This document shows, in pieces, positions 1 through 7,963 of a DNA stretch of 34,199 nt. This DNA comes from Pseudomonadota bacterium (lineage in GTDB: Bacteria > Myxococcota_A > UBA796 > GCA-2862545), in the NCBI GenBank assembly GCA_002862545.1, contig PKDJ01000038.1:1-34199 (forward strand), given 5' to 3'. A program made the position numbers and the translations under genes. The notes below the pieces were generated by a model, which was not told where the DNA came from, ran no database searches, and saw only the letters and a list, made by a program, of their open reading frames with translations. Numbering within the stretch: position 1 is the stretch's first letter; each line of letters starts with the position of its first letter.

Positions 1-356
1 GCCGACCGACCGTGCCTGTCTCATTAGCCTAGCCGTCGTCCGGGCCACTCCCTGTGCCCCGTCATCTGCACTCATCGACCAAGGAGGGACGCTTGATGAA
101 CACTCACGCTTCAGTCGAAATCGCGACCACCCTCGGTTCAGTGGGCCACTACCACACCTGATCCTGCTCTAGCTGAGCCGATCACCCCCTCGATGACCTG
201 ACGTCGGTCCTCGAGCGCGTCGCGCCTTGCCTCGCTCTAGAGGCCATCTCTCGCAGGTCGGCAGCTCACCAGCTGCCACTCGCGAGCGATGGGCTCACAC
301 TCGTCCCCGCTCACTGGCCCTCAGCCAATCGGCTGAAGGCACTGGAGAGGTACGCC
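1..356. other. Upstream region of the MATE gene
   Basis: No long gene is supported here. The only coding candidate is a 21-codon frame at 96-161 with a very good ribosome binding site, listed separately. The rest, about 162-340, has no convincing promoter, terminator or RNA gene that I can identify by eye. A longer frame that overlaps the start of the MATE gene on the same strand has an Arg/His-rich, low-complexity translation typical of an out-of-frame reading of GC-rich DNA, so it is not accepted. Confidence 0.5.
96..161 (+). CDS. Putative 21-residue small protein or leader peptide
   Basis: An ATG at 96 opens a 21-codon frame ending in TGA at 159-161. It is preceded by a near-perfect Shine-Dalgarno sequence, AAGGAGG, at 81-87, with an 8-nt spacer. 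That is the best ribosome binding site seen in this stretch and is the main reason to list the frame. The peptide has three His residues, no Cys and no obvious membrane segment. It sits about 200 nt upstream of the MATE transporter on the same strand, so it could be a leader peptide, an independent small protein or the end of an unrelated transcript. I do not recognise the family. Short open frames occur by chance, so confidence is limited. Confidence 0.35.
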   Translation: MNTHASVEIATTLGSVGHYHT

Positions 357-1730
357 ATGCTGGCGACCCGCACTCGTCTGCGCACTCGCGCGCACATCTG
401 GCATGCCCGCGTCTTCACGCTGGCGTGGCCCATTCTCATCTCGATGCTCTCCTACACCGCCATGACCGTCTCCGACTCCGTCTTCGTCGGCTGGCTCGGC
501 ACAACGCCCCTCGCGGCCATCGGCCTCTCCGCTACACTCACCTACCTCGCGACCGCGTTCGGAAATGGACTGCTCGGCGGGGTCCGCGTGACCGTAGCGA
601 AGGCTGTAGGTCGGAGTGACTCCAGGCGTGCCGCGGCACTCGGATGGCAGGGCGTCTGGCTCGCTCTCGGACTCGGTCTTCCGGTCGCAGCCCTTGCTCC
701 GCTGGGTGCATCCGCGTTCCACTGGATGGGTGCCAGCACGGAGGTCGCAGACCTCGCGGGCACCTACTACAGCTGGAGAATCGTGGCGGCGCCGGTGGTG
801 TTCGCCTGCACCGCACTCACAGGCTGGCTTCAGGCTCGTGGCGACACGTGGACACCGATGATGGCCACCGTTGCCGGCAACGTCGCGAACATCGTTCTTG
901 ACCCTCTGCTGATCTTCGGCGCCGGCCCCGTGCCGAGCCTGGGAATCCAAGGGGCAGCTCTCGCGACGGTGCTGGGCCAGACGCTGATCTTGGCAGGCCT
1001 GGTGCTCGGGAGTGCTCCCGCTCTGCATCGTGCGGTCATCGGCCCGCGCAGGGACCTCGTCGCGGCGATCGCTCGCGTCGGAGTGCCTACCGGTGTCGAG
1101 TACACCCTCAACGTGGCCAGCTTTACGGCCTTTGGGGCGATGCTCGCCCAGTCTGGAGACACGCACCTTGCCGCCCACGTCATCGCCATACGGCTCCTCA
1201 TGGTCTGTTTCCTGCCCGGGCTCGCAGTCGCGCAAGCTGCCGGCGTGCTCGTCGGCCAAGCGCTCGGCGCGGGGCAGCCCCGTCGCGCGCGAAGAGCCTT
1301 CCGCACAGCTGCCGTGCAGGCAACGATGATCATGACCGCCGTGGGCATCACGTTCCTTGTCATCCCCGATGTCCTGATCGGTGTCTTCAGCCCCATCCCC
1401 GAGGTTGCCATGCTGACCAAGCAAGTCCTCCTGGTGGCGGCCGCCATCCAGCTCGTGGACGGCGTCGCGACCACCGCGCTGTCGAGCCTGACGGGCGCCG
1501 GCGACACCCGCTTCGTGATGCTGCTCACCGTGGGCAGTGCGTGGCTGGTGAAGCTGCCTCTCGCGGGCTTCTTGGTGCTGGGCTGTGGACTGGGTGTCCT
1601 CGGTGCCTGGGTCGGCCTCGCCGTCGAGTGTGCTGTGCTCGCCACAGCCGCATCCATCCGGATTGGTGGGTCGGCTTGGCTCACCGCCGGCGACGATGCC
1701 GAGCCCGAAGAGGCGGTGCCTCGAAGGTAG
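357..1730 (+). CDS. MATE family efflux transporter
   Basis: A 457-residue polytopic inner-membrane protein, the usual length for the multidrug and toxic compound extrusion family. These transporters export cationic drugs or metabolites in exchange for Na+ or H+. The hydrophobic profile fits about twelve helices in two pseudo-symmetric halves. The N-terminal half starts with a typical MATE opening (PILISMLSYTAMTVSDSVFVG, residues 24-43) and the GLSATLTYL stretch follows. A conserved-type GAGDTRFVML segment lies in the second half. The ATG at 357 is chosen because GGAGAGG at 344-350 lies at proper spacing. Only 21 nt separate its stop from the next gene, so the two are probably cotranscribed. 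The substrate cannot be deduced. Confidence 0.9.
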   Translation: MLATRTRLRTRAHIWHARVFTLAWPILISMLSYTAMTVSDSVFVGWLGTTPLAAIGLSATLTYLATAFGNGLLGGVRVTVAKAVGRSDSRRAAALGWQGVWLALGLGLPVAALAPLGASAFHWMGASTEVADLAGTYYSWRIVAAPVVFACTALTGWLQARGDTWTPMMATVAGNVANIVLDPLLIFGAGPVPSLGIQGAALATVLGQTLILAGLVLGSAPALHRAVIGPRRDLVAAIARVGVPTGVEYTLNVASFTAFGAMLAQSGDTHLAAHVIAIRLLMVCFLPGLAVAQAAGVLVGQALGAGQPRRARRAFRTAAVQATMIMTAVGITFLVIPDVLIGVFSPIPEVAMLTKQVLLVAAAIQLVDGVATTALSSLTGAGDTRFVMLLTVGSAWLVKLPLAGFLVLGCGLGVLGAWVGLAVECAVLATAASIRIGGSAWLTAGDDAEPEEAVPRR

Positions 1731-1751
1731 GACTGGGGTAAGGCCGCGAGC

Positions 1752-2384
1752 ATGCTGACCGTCATGCTCGCGGCCACTGCGCTGGCCCACCCGTTTCAGC
1801 CCTCCGCTTGGTCCATGCGCACGTCCGTGAAGGCCGAGGGCGACGCCCTCGACATCGTCGTCGCTCTCGAGGCACCGACCTTCGTCGTGCTCAAGGCGCT
1901 GGTCGACAAGACCGGCGCGACCACGGGTGGCTTCAACAAGGCCGAAGTCGAGAAGGCGCGAGACGACTTCAACGATGCCACCTGGGACACCCTCTCTCGC
2001 AGTCTGTCGGTGACCATCGACGGCGCACCGATCCCCATGGTGTTCGAAGCGGTCGACACACCCATCAACGGCAAGGCCAATGACCAGTTCTTCCTGTACC
2101 TCGTCGAGGGTCGCTGGGAGCTCCCCCGTCGTCCCGGGGCCGTTGCCGTGTCGGTTCGGAACACGGCCTACCCCGACGAGCCGATGTACCTGACGGCTCA
2201 GCCGCTCGCGCGCTCCCCATGGACCGTAGACGACGCCTCCAGCGAGCTCCTGCTGCGGCTCGGCGAGTGCCTACCCGACGATGCCGAGCCCGACATCGAT
2301 GCCGTCGACGTCGACGAGGAGGGAGAGGTCTGGCTCAAGGACGATCGCCTGCGCACCCTCGACGTCGTCTTCCAGCGAGGCTGA
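1752..2384 (+). CDS. Hypothetical secreted protein
   Basis: This 210-residue protein has a short hydrophobic N-terminus ending in ALA-H around residue 12, which reads as a signal peptide. The mature protein begins with His-Pro and is rich in acidic residues and predicted beta strands, with a very acidic stretch near residues 177-193. I do not recognise the family. The opening (AHPFQPSAW, followed by a strand about measured 'effects') loosely resembles the extracellular N-terminal regions of HupE-like proteins, but no membrane helices follow. It starts 21 nt after the MATE gene, with a GGGGTAAGG purine tract upstream, so it is likely cotranscribed. A hairpin follows its stop codon. Confidence 0.75.
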   Translation: MLTVMLAATALAHPFQPSAWSMRTSVKAEGDALDIVVALEAPTFVVLKALVDKTGATTGGFNKAEVEKARDDFNDATWDTLSRSLSVTIDGAPIPMVFEAVDTPINGKANDQFFLYLVEGRWELPRRPGAVAVSVRNTAYPDEPMYLTAQPLARSPWTVDDASSELLLRLGECLPDDAEPDIDAVDVDEEGEVWLKDDRLRTLDVVFQRG

Positions 2385-2397
2385 TTCAAGACGAACA

Positions 2398-2424
2398 GAG
2401 CCCGCGTCACGCAGACGCGGGCTC
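2398..2424. terminator. Bidirectional terminator-like hairpin
   Basis: A perfect 11-bp inverted repeat (GAGCCCGCGTC / GACGCGGGCTC) with a 5-nt loop lies between two convergent genes that end at 2384 (+) and 2443 (-). No run of T follows on the plus strand. On the minus strand the hairpin is followed by a modestly T-rich stretch, so it probably works best for the minus-strand protease transcript. Confidence 0.7.
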
Positions 2425-2442
2425 GGCTCACGCAAGCTCTGC

Positions 2443-3786
2443 TCAGTCGCGGCGACGACGCGCCACAACGAGGAGACCCGCCAGGGCACCGGCAGCGCCG
2501 AGCGCCCCCGCACCCGCGGTGTCACAGCCACCGCTGCTCCGAGCGCTCTTCACGTCGATCGTGAGCTGCGCCGCGGAAGTTCCGGCTGGTCCACCCAGGT
2601 TCATGACGACCGTGTACTCACCCGCCTCGGGGAAGGTGAGACGTGGCTCCCACGCCTTGGCAGTCAGCTCGGTGATGGGGTTGCCGTTCGCGCTGCCACC
2701 CTTGTAGACCTCCCACTGGATGTCCTGGATGCAGCCGTACACGCTGACGTTCGACTCGTTGAGCATCTGGTAGGTAAGGCCCTCGACCGGCTCGAAGGTG
2801 AACTCCGGCTCGGGGAGGCCGCACGCGCGAACGTAGCCGACGCGCCGGTAGTTGTACTCCCAGCCCTCTTCGCCACAGTCCTCGCGGTCGCCGTTGACCG
2901 TCACCTGGACCGTGTAGTTACCGGGCTCCTCGTACACGTGGCTAGCAGCCACCTGATCCGACGTGCCACCATCACCGAAGCGCCAGTAGGCACTGGTGAT
3001 TTCGGTCACGTCCTCGGCCGTGATGACGCACTTGAGCTCGAAGGGCACGATGCCGATCGCGAGGTCCTCGGAGACCGTGTGGCTACACACGAAGCTCGCG
3101 TACGGACCGTACAGAGCCGTCGTGCCCTCGATGTCATCCTCGACCGGGTCGAAGTTGTTGCAGGGAGCACCCGTCCAGTACATCATCGCGTTCTTGAGCT
3201 TCGGATCCGTGCAGAGGTCGTTCTCCTCGCAGGAGTGCCCGAGGCCCAGCGTGTGGCCCATCTCGTGAACGCCGATGGACACCATGTCGAAGCCGCCGTT
3301 GCAGCGGCCCTCGCGGATGTTCTCACGGGTGTCGAGCAGGACGTTGTCGTTGAAGACGATGTCCGAGTCGTAGGCATGCAGGTAGGCAGTGCCCTCGAGC
3401 ACGAACGCAAGCGTACGATCGTCGACGCTAAGGGCGGCTGCGATGGCCCCAGCCTCGAGCTCATCGTAGGGATCGTCGAAGGCGATGTAGTTGAGACCGT
3501 TTCCGGGCTCGTAGCCGATGTTGTCGCAGACGCCCGCGTAGAGCGTCGTGTACTCGACGCAGGGGATGTCTTCCCAGATGCCCCACGCCTCCTGCATTGC
3601 AGGTGTGCAGTACTCGGGAGGCACCGTCGTGAGGGCACAAGCCTCTTCGTCGGCGACGTAGTACTCGAGGGGCATGTCCTCGGGCAGCCAGACGTGGCCG
3701 AGGTGCTCCCAGGCAAGAGCACTCGGGGAGGCGAACACCCCAGCGAGAACCGCCAGGGACAGAGAGCCGCGCAGGGTGGTCGTCAT
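2443..3786 (-). CDS. Secreted matrixin-like zinc metalloprotease with PKD domain and MYXO-CTERM-like tail
   Basis: A 447-residue secreted protease. The N-terminal signal peptide ends at about Ala-25. The zinc site HEMGHTLGLGH (residues 174-184) is the full HExxHxxGxxH motif of metzincins, and Met-201/202 is placed as the Met-turn, so the catalytic site looks intact. Residues 30-230 form the peptidase domain, with several Cys. A PKD domain follows at about 265-297 (WRFGDGG... Y-T-V-Q-V), and a second PKD-like unit at about 350-412. The C-terminus has Cys-421, a Gly/Ala/Leu-rich hydrophobic segment and RRRR at 443-446, the layout of MYXO-CTERM-type surface-sorting signals. The start overlaps the stop of the upstream partner by 4 nt (ATGA). 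The substrate is unknown. Confidence 0.88.
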   Translation of the reverse strand: MTTTLRGSLSLAVLAGVFASPSALAWEHLGHVWLPEDMPLEYYVADEEACALTTVPPEYCTPAMQEAWGIWEDIPCVEYTTLYAGVCDNIGYEPGNGLNYIAFDDPYDELEAGAIAAALSVDDRTLAFVLEGTAYLHAYDSDIVFNDNVLLDTRENIREGRCNGGFDMVSIGVHEMGHTLGLGHSCEENDLCTDPKLKNAMMYWTGAPCNNFDPVEDDIEGTTALYGPYASFVCSHTVSEDLAIGIVPFELKCVITAEDVTEITSAYWRFGDGGTSDQVAASHVYEEPGNYTVQVTVNGDREDCGEEGWEYNYRRVGYVRACGLPEPEFTFEPVEGLTYQMLNESNVSVYGCIQDIQWEVYKGGSANGNPITELTAKAWEPRLTFPEAGEYTVVMNLGGPAGTSAAQLTIDVKSARSSGGCDTAGAGALGAAGALAGLLVVARRRRD

Positions 3787-4430
3787 CGCTCGATCCTCCG
3801 ACGGGCCGGCGTGTTGCGGCGCTCGATCTCTTCCATGGACAGACCCGTCACCGGGCTGACCTCACCGCTCTCGAGGCGCGCACGCACCTCGTCGCGAACG
3901 TCGTCCAAGTAGACGCGGTCGCCAGCCTCGGGATGGGGCAGGAAGCGGTGGTCGAAGTCATCGACCCTGCGGGCCTGCCAGGCCATCACGTGGTGGCGCT
4001 GCTCACCCGGCGCGCGGCGCACGGTCAGCTTGCCCTGGAACTTTCCGATGGGAACGAGGCGACCGCTGCCGAGCTCGTCGAGGAACACGAACAGACGCTC
4101 CCCTTCCGAGAACACGGCCGAGCCGACGACGCGCATGGTGAGGTCGCCGTGGCGCCCTCCAAGGCTGTCGATCACCACCTCGGACGGGAGGTCGTCTCCC
4201 TTGAGCTGGTCGTCGACGCGAACCCGAGCACGGGTCCACACGGTTCCACCGGTGCCGAGCTCCGTCCAGACCTCGAGGACGGTGCCCTCGACGATGTAGG
4301 CGGCGGCATCCGTTCGGTCTTCGATGCTGAGCTCGGCCAAGTAGCTCGCCTCGGCGACGGTCGGACCAGCGAATAGTCCGAGTGCCAAAGCGGCGACGGC
4401 GGCGGCGCGACGAAGCGCACGCGTGCACAT
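3783..4430 (-). CDS. Hypothetical secreted protein, partner of the matrixin-like protease
   Basis: This 215-residue exported protein has a signal peptide of Arg-rich start, Ala/Leu core and VAEAS cleavage region. The start is set at the ATG at 4430 because GGAGGG lies just upstream; an ATG 16 codons earlier has no such site and would sit inside a candidate promoter. The mature part opens with beta-rich segments (YIVEGTVLEVW, then WTRARVRVDDQLKG), suggesting a small beta-sandwich or OB-like fold, and contains GEQRHHVMAWQARRVDDFDHR. I do not recognise a named family. It is translationally coupled (4-nt overlap) to the metalloprotease and shares its promoter. An inhibitor, chaperone or substrate role is possible but is inference. 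Confidence 0.75.
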   Translation of the reverse strand: MCTRALRRAAAVAALALGLFAGPTVAEASYLAELSIEDRTDAAAYIVEGTVLEVWTELGTGGTVWTRARVRVDDQLKGDDLPSEVVIDSLGGRHGDLTMRVVGSAVFSEGERLFVFLDELGSGRLVPIGKFQGKLTVRRAPGEQRHHVMAWQARRVDDFDHRFLPHPEAGDRVYLDDVRDEVRARLESGEVSPVTGLSMEEIERRNTPARRRIER

Positions 4431-4456
4431 GGGGCCCTCCAGTATGACAGGGCGGG

Positions 4457-4485
4457 AAGTTACAGGTTCACGGCGCATGGTGCAA
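4457..4485 (-). promoter_or_regulatory. Candidate sigma-70-like promoter for the protease operon
   Basis: Read on the minus strand, TTGCAC (complement of 4480-4485) is separated by 17 nt from TAACTT (complement of 4457-4462). Both hexamers are imperfect, but the spacing is ideal. The predicted transcript start lies just upstream of the ribosome binding site that serves the ATG at 4430. Confidence 0.3.
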
Positions 4486-4591
4486 CCTCAACGTAGCCTG
4501 TTAACGCGCCACTTGTGAACGTTCGGGGCGCCCCCTGCGGATCCGCCCTTGCGGCGGGACACGACACGACGCCTTCTCACTCGGAGACACC

Positions 4592-5188
4592 GTGCGTGAG
4601 CGCATCTGGATTGTGGTCCTGCTTACAGGTTGCGCTAGCCGAAGTCCGCTCGACGCACTGGACGACGACGCCATCGCCGAGGCCTTCTTGGCGCTGCACA
4701 CTCGCGTGTACGACCTGTACAGCTTGCCACTCGATGCTGACGCCGTCCACGACTGGCTCTCGGTCTCGTTCGAGGGCGAGGCACTGACCGCGCAGTACAT
4801 CGAGCACTGGGGTACGCGGGTGGCCATGAATCGTGATGCCACTCGCGTCGACGTTCGCCGTGTCACGCACGAGCGTCCGGCCATCGTCCACAGGGGCCCC
4901 GACGGAGCCGAGGTCGAGGCACGATGGAGCGTCGGCGGCATCGTGCACCACGGATCCCACAGTCATCCTCGCGTGAACCGCTACGAAGCCCTGTACAAGG
5001 TGGCCCCAACGGCCGAGGGCATGCGGATCGTCGGCACCCGCCTCCGACGCGCCGAGCGGGTTCGAGACCCACTCGAGCTCGCCGAGGACCAGTGGATCCT
5101 GGACGAGCTCCCCACGACCGACGGTGGCTTTCTCGATGCTCTCGACCTGCTAGAGGGCGGTGTACTTCCCGAGGCGGAGGAGCCATGA
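4592..5188 (+). CDS. His-rich lipoprotein of a metal ABC transporter cluster
   Basis: A 198-residue lipoprotein with lipobox LLTGC (Cys-14). It starts at GTG 4592. The body has conserved-looking segments: LHTRVYDLYSLPLDADAVHDW at 35-55, a Trp/Gly-rich strand, and a His cluster HHGSHSH at 119-125 followed by R-x-N-R-Y-E-A. I recall a G-x-V-x-H-x-G-H-x-H-x-R-x-N-x-Y-x-A pattern from proteins encoded beside FtsX-type zinc transporters, but I have not checked this. It is the first gene of a four-gene module and overlaps the ATPase start by 4 nt. A likely role is periplasmic metal capture or delivery to the transporter. The function is inferred from context and the His motif. Confidence 0.7.
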   Translation: MRERIWIVVLLTGCASRSPLDALDDDAIAEAFLALHTRVYDLYSLPLDADAVHDWLSVSFEGEALTAQYIEHWGTRVAMNRDATRVDVRRVTHERPAIVHRGPDGAEVEARWSVGGIVHHGSHSHPRVNRYEALYKVAPTAEGMRIVGTRLRRAERVRDPLELAEDQWILDELPTTDGGFLDALDLLEGGVLPEAEEP

Positions 5189-5844
5189 TCGAGGCGCGAG
5201 ACCTTCGCTTTGAGCGCCCCAGTGGCTTCAGGCTCCGCATCCCCGCGTGGTCCGTCGGGCCGGGGGACCGCGTCGTCCTCCACGGGCCATCGGGCTGCGG
5301 CAAGTCGACCATCCTTAGCCTGCTCTCCGGCAGCCTCACGCCCTCGTCCGGCGAGCTCGACGTAGCTGGAGTGAGCCTTCACTGCGCATCCGACGCGGCC
5401 CGACGGGCCCATCGCGTCCGCTCGCTCGGGCTCGTCTTCCAGGACTTCCCTCTCGTCGAGTACCTCGATGCACTCGACAACGTGCTCCTCCCCTTCCGGA
5501 TCAACCCAGCGCTGCCCCTGACATCCGGCGCTCGGGACCGGGCGCGCGCGCTGCTCGACGAGCTCGGGCTCGGGCTCCTCGGCCGACGCCGTCCAGATCA
5601 GCTCTCCCAGGGGGAGAGACAGCGCGTCGCGATCGCGCGGGCCTTGATCACCGAGCCAAGCCTGATCCTCGCGGACGAGCCCACTACTGGCCTCGACCCA
5701 TCGGCCACCGCGCGCCTGATGAGCCTGCTCGAGGGACTCGTCGACGGCCGCGGCGCCACCCTCGTCCTCGTGTCGCACGACCCGACCGTCATCGGGCGGT
5801 TCTCGAAGACCGTCGACGTGACCGCCTGGCGGGAGGCCCCGTGA
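5185..5844 (+). CDS. ABC transporter ATP-binding protein, LolD/MacB type
   Basis: A 219-residue nucleotide-binding domain, the normal length for LolD-type ATPases. It shows Walker A GPSGCGKST, a Q-loop in VFQDFPLVEY, an ABC signature LSQGERQRVAIARAL (LSQGE for the usual LSGGE), Walker B LILADEP followed by TTGLDP, and the switch His in LVSHD. It hydrolyses ATP in the cytoplasm to drive the permease encoded next. The ATG at 5185 is used because it overlaps the upstream stop (ATGA) and begins the family's first strand; the frame is open further upstream, but that part reads as low-complexity Arg-rich sequence. A 4-nt GTGA overlap links it to the permease. Confidence 0.92.
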   Translation: MIEARDLRFERPSGFRLRIPAWSVGPGDRVVLHGPSGCGKSTILSLLSGSLTPSSGELDVAGVSLHCASDAARRAHRVRSLGLVFQDFPLVEYLDALDNVLLPFRINPALPLTSGARDRARALLDELGLGLLGRRRPDQLSQGERQRVAIARALITEPSLILADEPTTGLDPSATARLMSLLEGLVDGRGATLVLVSHDPTVIGRFSKTVDVTAWREAP

Positions 5845-6992
5845 TCCGGCACGCGTTCTACCTGGCATGGCGTCACCTCGTGGCCTCTCCATGGCGCACC
5901 ACGATCCTGGTGATGTGCACCTCGGTGGCCCTCTTCCTCCCCCTGTTCACCATGCGTACCGCCTCCCTGCTGGAGGGCGCGCTCCTCGCGCGGGCGACAT
6001 CGTCTCCGATCCTGGTCGGCAGTCGCGGCGACCCCTTCGACCTGACCCTCGCGGCGCTCTACTTCCGCGGCAGCGTCGCCGACACCCTTCCGCTGGGCGC
6101 TGCGGAGCGACTTCGGCCCTACGGACGGGCGCTTCCCCTGCACGTCGGCCACACAGCGAGCGGCACTCCCGTGGTCGGAACCGACGCGTCCTATCTCGAC
6201 GCCCGGCAGCTCCACGTCAGCGAGGGTCGCCGCTTCGCTCTCCTCGGGGAGGTGGTCGCTGGGGCCAGCGCGGCACGTGCCTTCGGCCTGGAGCCCGGCG
6301 GCAAGCTCCGAACCGACCTCACGAACCTCTACAACCTCGCTGGGGCCTACCCCTTCGTTCTCGAGGTCGTCGGCGTACTCGCCCCGACCGGCACAGCCGA
6401 CGACGATGCCTTCTTCGTCGACCTCCGCACCTCCTGGATGCTCGACGGCGCTGTTCACGGGCACGTCGAGGTCACCGACGACCAGGCGATCGGCTCAGAC
6501 GAGGCGGGCAACCTCGAGGCATCCGCCGCCATCTTCCTCGCACAGGAGGTGAACGACGACACGCGTGCGTCGTTCCACCTCCACGGCGATCCCAGCGATC
6601 TGCCCGTCACCGGCTTTCTGGTCTACCCGAGCGACACTCGCCGACACGACCAGCTCTTGGGCGAGCTGGCGCTCGACGACTCCCTCGCGGCCGTACGGCC
6701 CGTCGACATCGTGCGAACGATCTTCGGGATCGTCCTGCGGCTGCAGGATGGCCTGAACGTCGCCTTCGCGCTGGTCGCAGCGGCGACCGTGGGCTTCTTC
6801 GGACTCACGATGGCTCTCACCCTGCGCCTCCGCTCGGCAGAGCTGATGCTCCTGCGAAGGCTGGGTTCGAGTCGCTATGCTGTCGCGTGGATCGTCGGCA
6901 CCGAGATCGCCGTCTTGTCCCTGACCGCCGCATGCATCGGCGGCTTGGCGGCCTGGCTGGGCGCAGCCCAAGTTGCCCTGGCGCTCCATTGA
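5841..6992 (+). CDS. ABC transporter permease, FtsX-like, apparently lacking the last helix
   Basis: A 383-residue permease starting at GTG 5841. Its topology is one N-terminal helix (about residues 20-38), a large extracytoplasmic domain (about 40-300), then two C-terminal helices (about 306-328 and 354-380). The cytoplasmic loop between these (LRLRSAELMLLRRLGSSRY) matches the coupling loop of FtsX-domain permeases, whose family pattern is four helices. Here the protein stops right after the third, leaving the C-terminus outside by the inside-out rule. Only 52 nt remain before the next gene, so a missing helix is not encoded downstream in an obvious frame. Context suggests it carries zinc or another divalent metal with the neighbouring ZnuA-like protein. 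Confidence 0.85.
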   Translation: MIRHAFYLAWRHLVASPWRTTILVMCTSVALFLPLFTMRTASLLEGALLARATSSPILVGSRGDPFDLTLAALYFRGSVADTLPLGAAERLRPYGRALPLHVGHTASGTPVVGTDASYLDARQLHVSEGRRFALLGEVVAGASAARAFGLEPGGKLRTDLTNLYNLAGAYPFVLEVVGVLAPTGTADDDAFFVDLRTSWMLDGAVHGHVEVTDDQAIGSDEAGNLEASAAIFLAQEVNDDTRASFHLHGDPSDLPVTGFLVYPSDTRRHDQLLGELALDDSLAAVRPVDIVRTIFGIVLRLQDGLNVAFALVAAATVGFFGLTMALTLRLRSAELMLLRRLGSSRYAVAWIVGTEIAVLSLTAACIGGLAAWLGAAQVALALH

Positions 6993-7044
6993 CGCCGCCG
7001 CACTCTGTCGCAGAGGCAGTCGTGTCCCGCAGCGGAGACTACCG

Positions 7045-7950
7045 ATGATGAACCTCCTCGCCACCCTGCTCGCCTGCAGCAGCCCCACCGACACTCCGGT
7101 CGCCCCGGAGCTCGTGGAGACAGGCCCCCTGGAGGTCCGCACCACGTCCTTCCCGGCAGACTGGCTGGTGACGCGCCTCGCCGGCGACTCCATCAACCAG
7201 GTCAACATTCATCCTCGAGGCGAGGACCCACCGTCGTGGACCCCGCCGGGGGAGGTCGTCGCGTCACTGGCCGAGGCCGACCTGATCGTCGCCAACGGAG
7301 CAGGCTTCGAGGCCTGGATGGCGACGGCAGCTCTCCCCGTCGACGCGGTCGTCTACTCGGCCAAGCGGCTCGATCTGATAGAGCTAGCCGCCGTGACCCA
7401 CAGTCATGGGGTAGGCGGCGAGCACTCCCACGCCGGCCGCGATCCGCACACGTGGAGCGACCCGACGGCCTACTTCGACCAAGCACGGGCAGTCCATGCC
7501 GCGCTCGTCGAGGCTCGACCGTCCGACACGGACACCTTCGACGCCAACCTGGCCACGCTCGAGCAGGACCTCAAGGCGCTCTCCGGTGAGCTGGCCAGCG
7601 CGACGGCACACCTACAGGGACGCCCCCTGGCCGCGAGTCATCCTGCCTTCAACTACCTTGCGTGGCGCTTCCAGCTGACCGTCACCTCGTTCGACTTCGA
7701 CCCCGAGGCGCCGCCCTCTGTCGCCCAGCTCGAGGCCTTCGCCACCTGGTCCGAGGGCCAAGATCCTCCTGTCCTCCTCTGGGAATCTCATCCGACGGAC
7801 GCTGTCCGCAGCGCATTCGCACCGCAGGTGGTCCACCAGTACGTCGACCCGCTGGAGTCCCCCCCCACCACTGGCGACTACGACTACATCCGCCAGGCTC
7901 AGGCGAATGCGGCCCGTCTGCGGGGTCTCCTCTCGGCCACACCGAAGTGA
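7045..7950 (+). CDS. ZnuA-like metal-binding lipoprotein (ABC substrate-binding protein)
   Basis: A 301-residue lipoprotein with lipobox LLAC (Cys-11). The start at 7045 is set by GGAG at 7034-7037; the open frame extends further up but overlaps the permease. Features of cluster A-I metal-binding proteins: ADLIVANGAGFEAW (78-91), a His-rich loop HSHGVGGEHSH (119-129), DPHTW (133-137) and ASHPAFNYLAWRF (197-209), which holds the conserved metal-ligand His. At the position of the canonical first His ligand (DPH-type motif near residue 61) the sequence is DPPSW, with a Pro, although His-56 lies close by. This ligand change and the FtsX-type partner point to the non-ZnuBC class of zinc uptake systems. 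The specific metal is inference. Confidence 0.85.
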   Translation: MMNLLATLLACSSPTDTPVAPELVETGPLEVRTTSFPADWLVTRLAGDSINQVNIHPRGEDPPSWTPPGEVVASLAEADLIVANGAGFEAWMATAALPVDAVVYSAKRLDLIELAAVTHSHGVGGEHSHAGRDPHTWSDPTAYFDQARAVHAALVEARPSDTDTFDANLATLEQDLKALSGELASATAHLQGRPLAASHPAFNYLAWRFQLTVTSFDFDPEAPPSVAQLEAFATWSEGQDPPVLLWESHPTDAVRSAFAPQVVHQYVDPLESPPTTGDYDYIRQAQANAARLRGLLSATPK

Positions 7951-7963
7951 CCGCAAGGGCTCC

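Noticed and set aside
321-1790. Long minus-strand open frame opposite the MATE gene
   Set aside because: Translation is His/Gly/Arg/Asp-rich and without hydrophobic segments or motifs, while the plus strand encodes a clear transporter.
2281-3912. Long open frame on the plus strand opposite the metalloprotease
   Set aside because: It is the antisense of two well-supported minus-strand genes, and its translation has no domain, signal peptide or ribosome binding site; such frames are common in GC-rich DNA.
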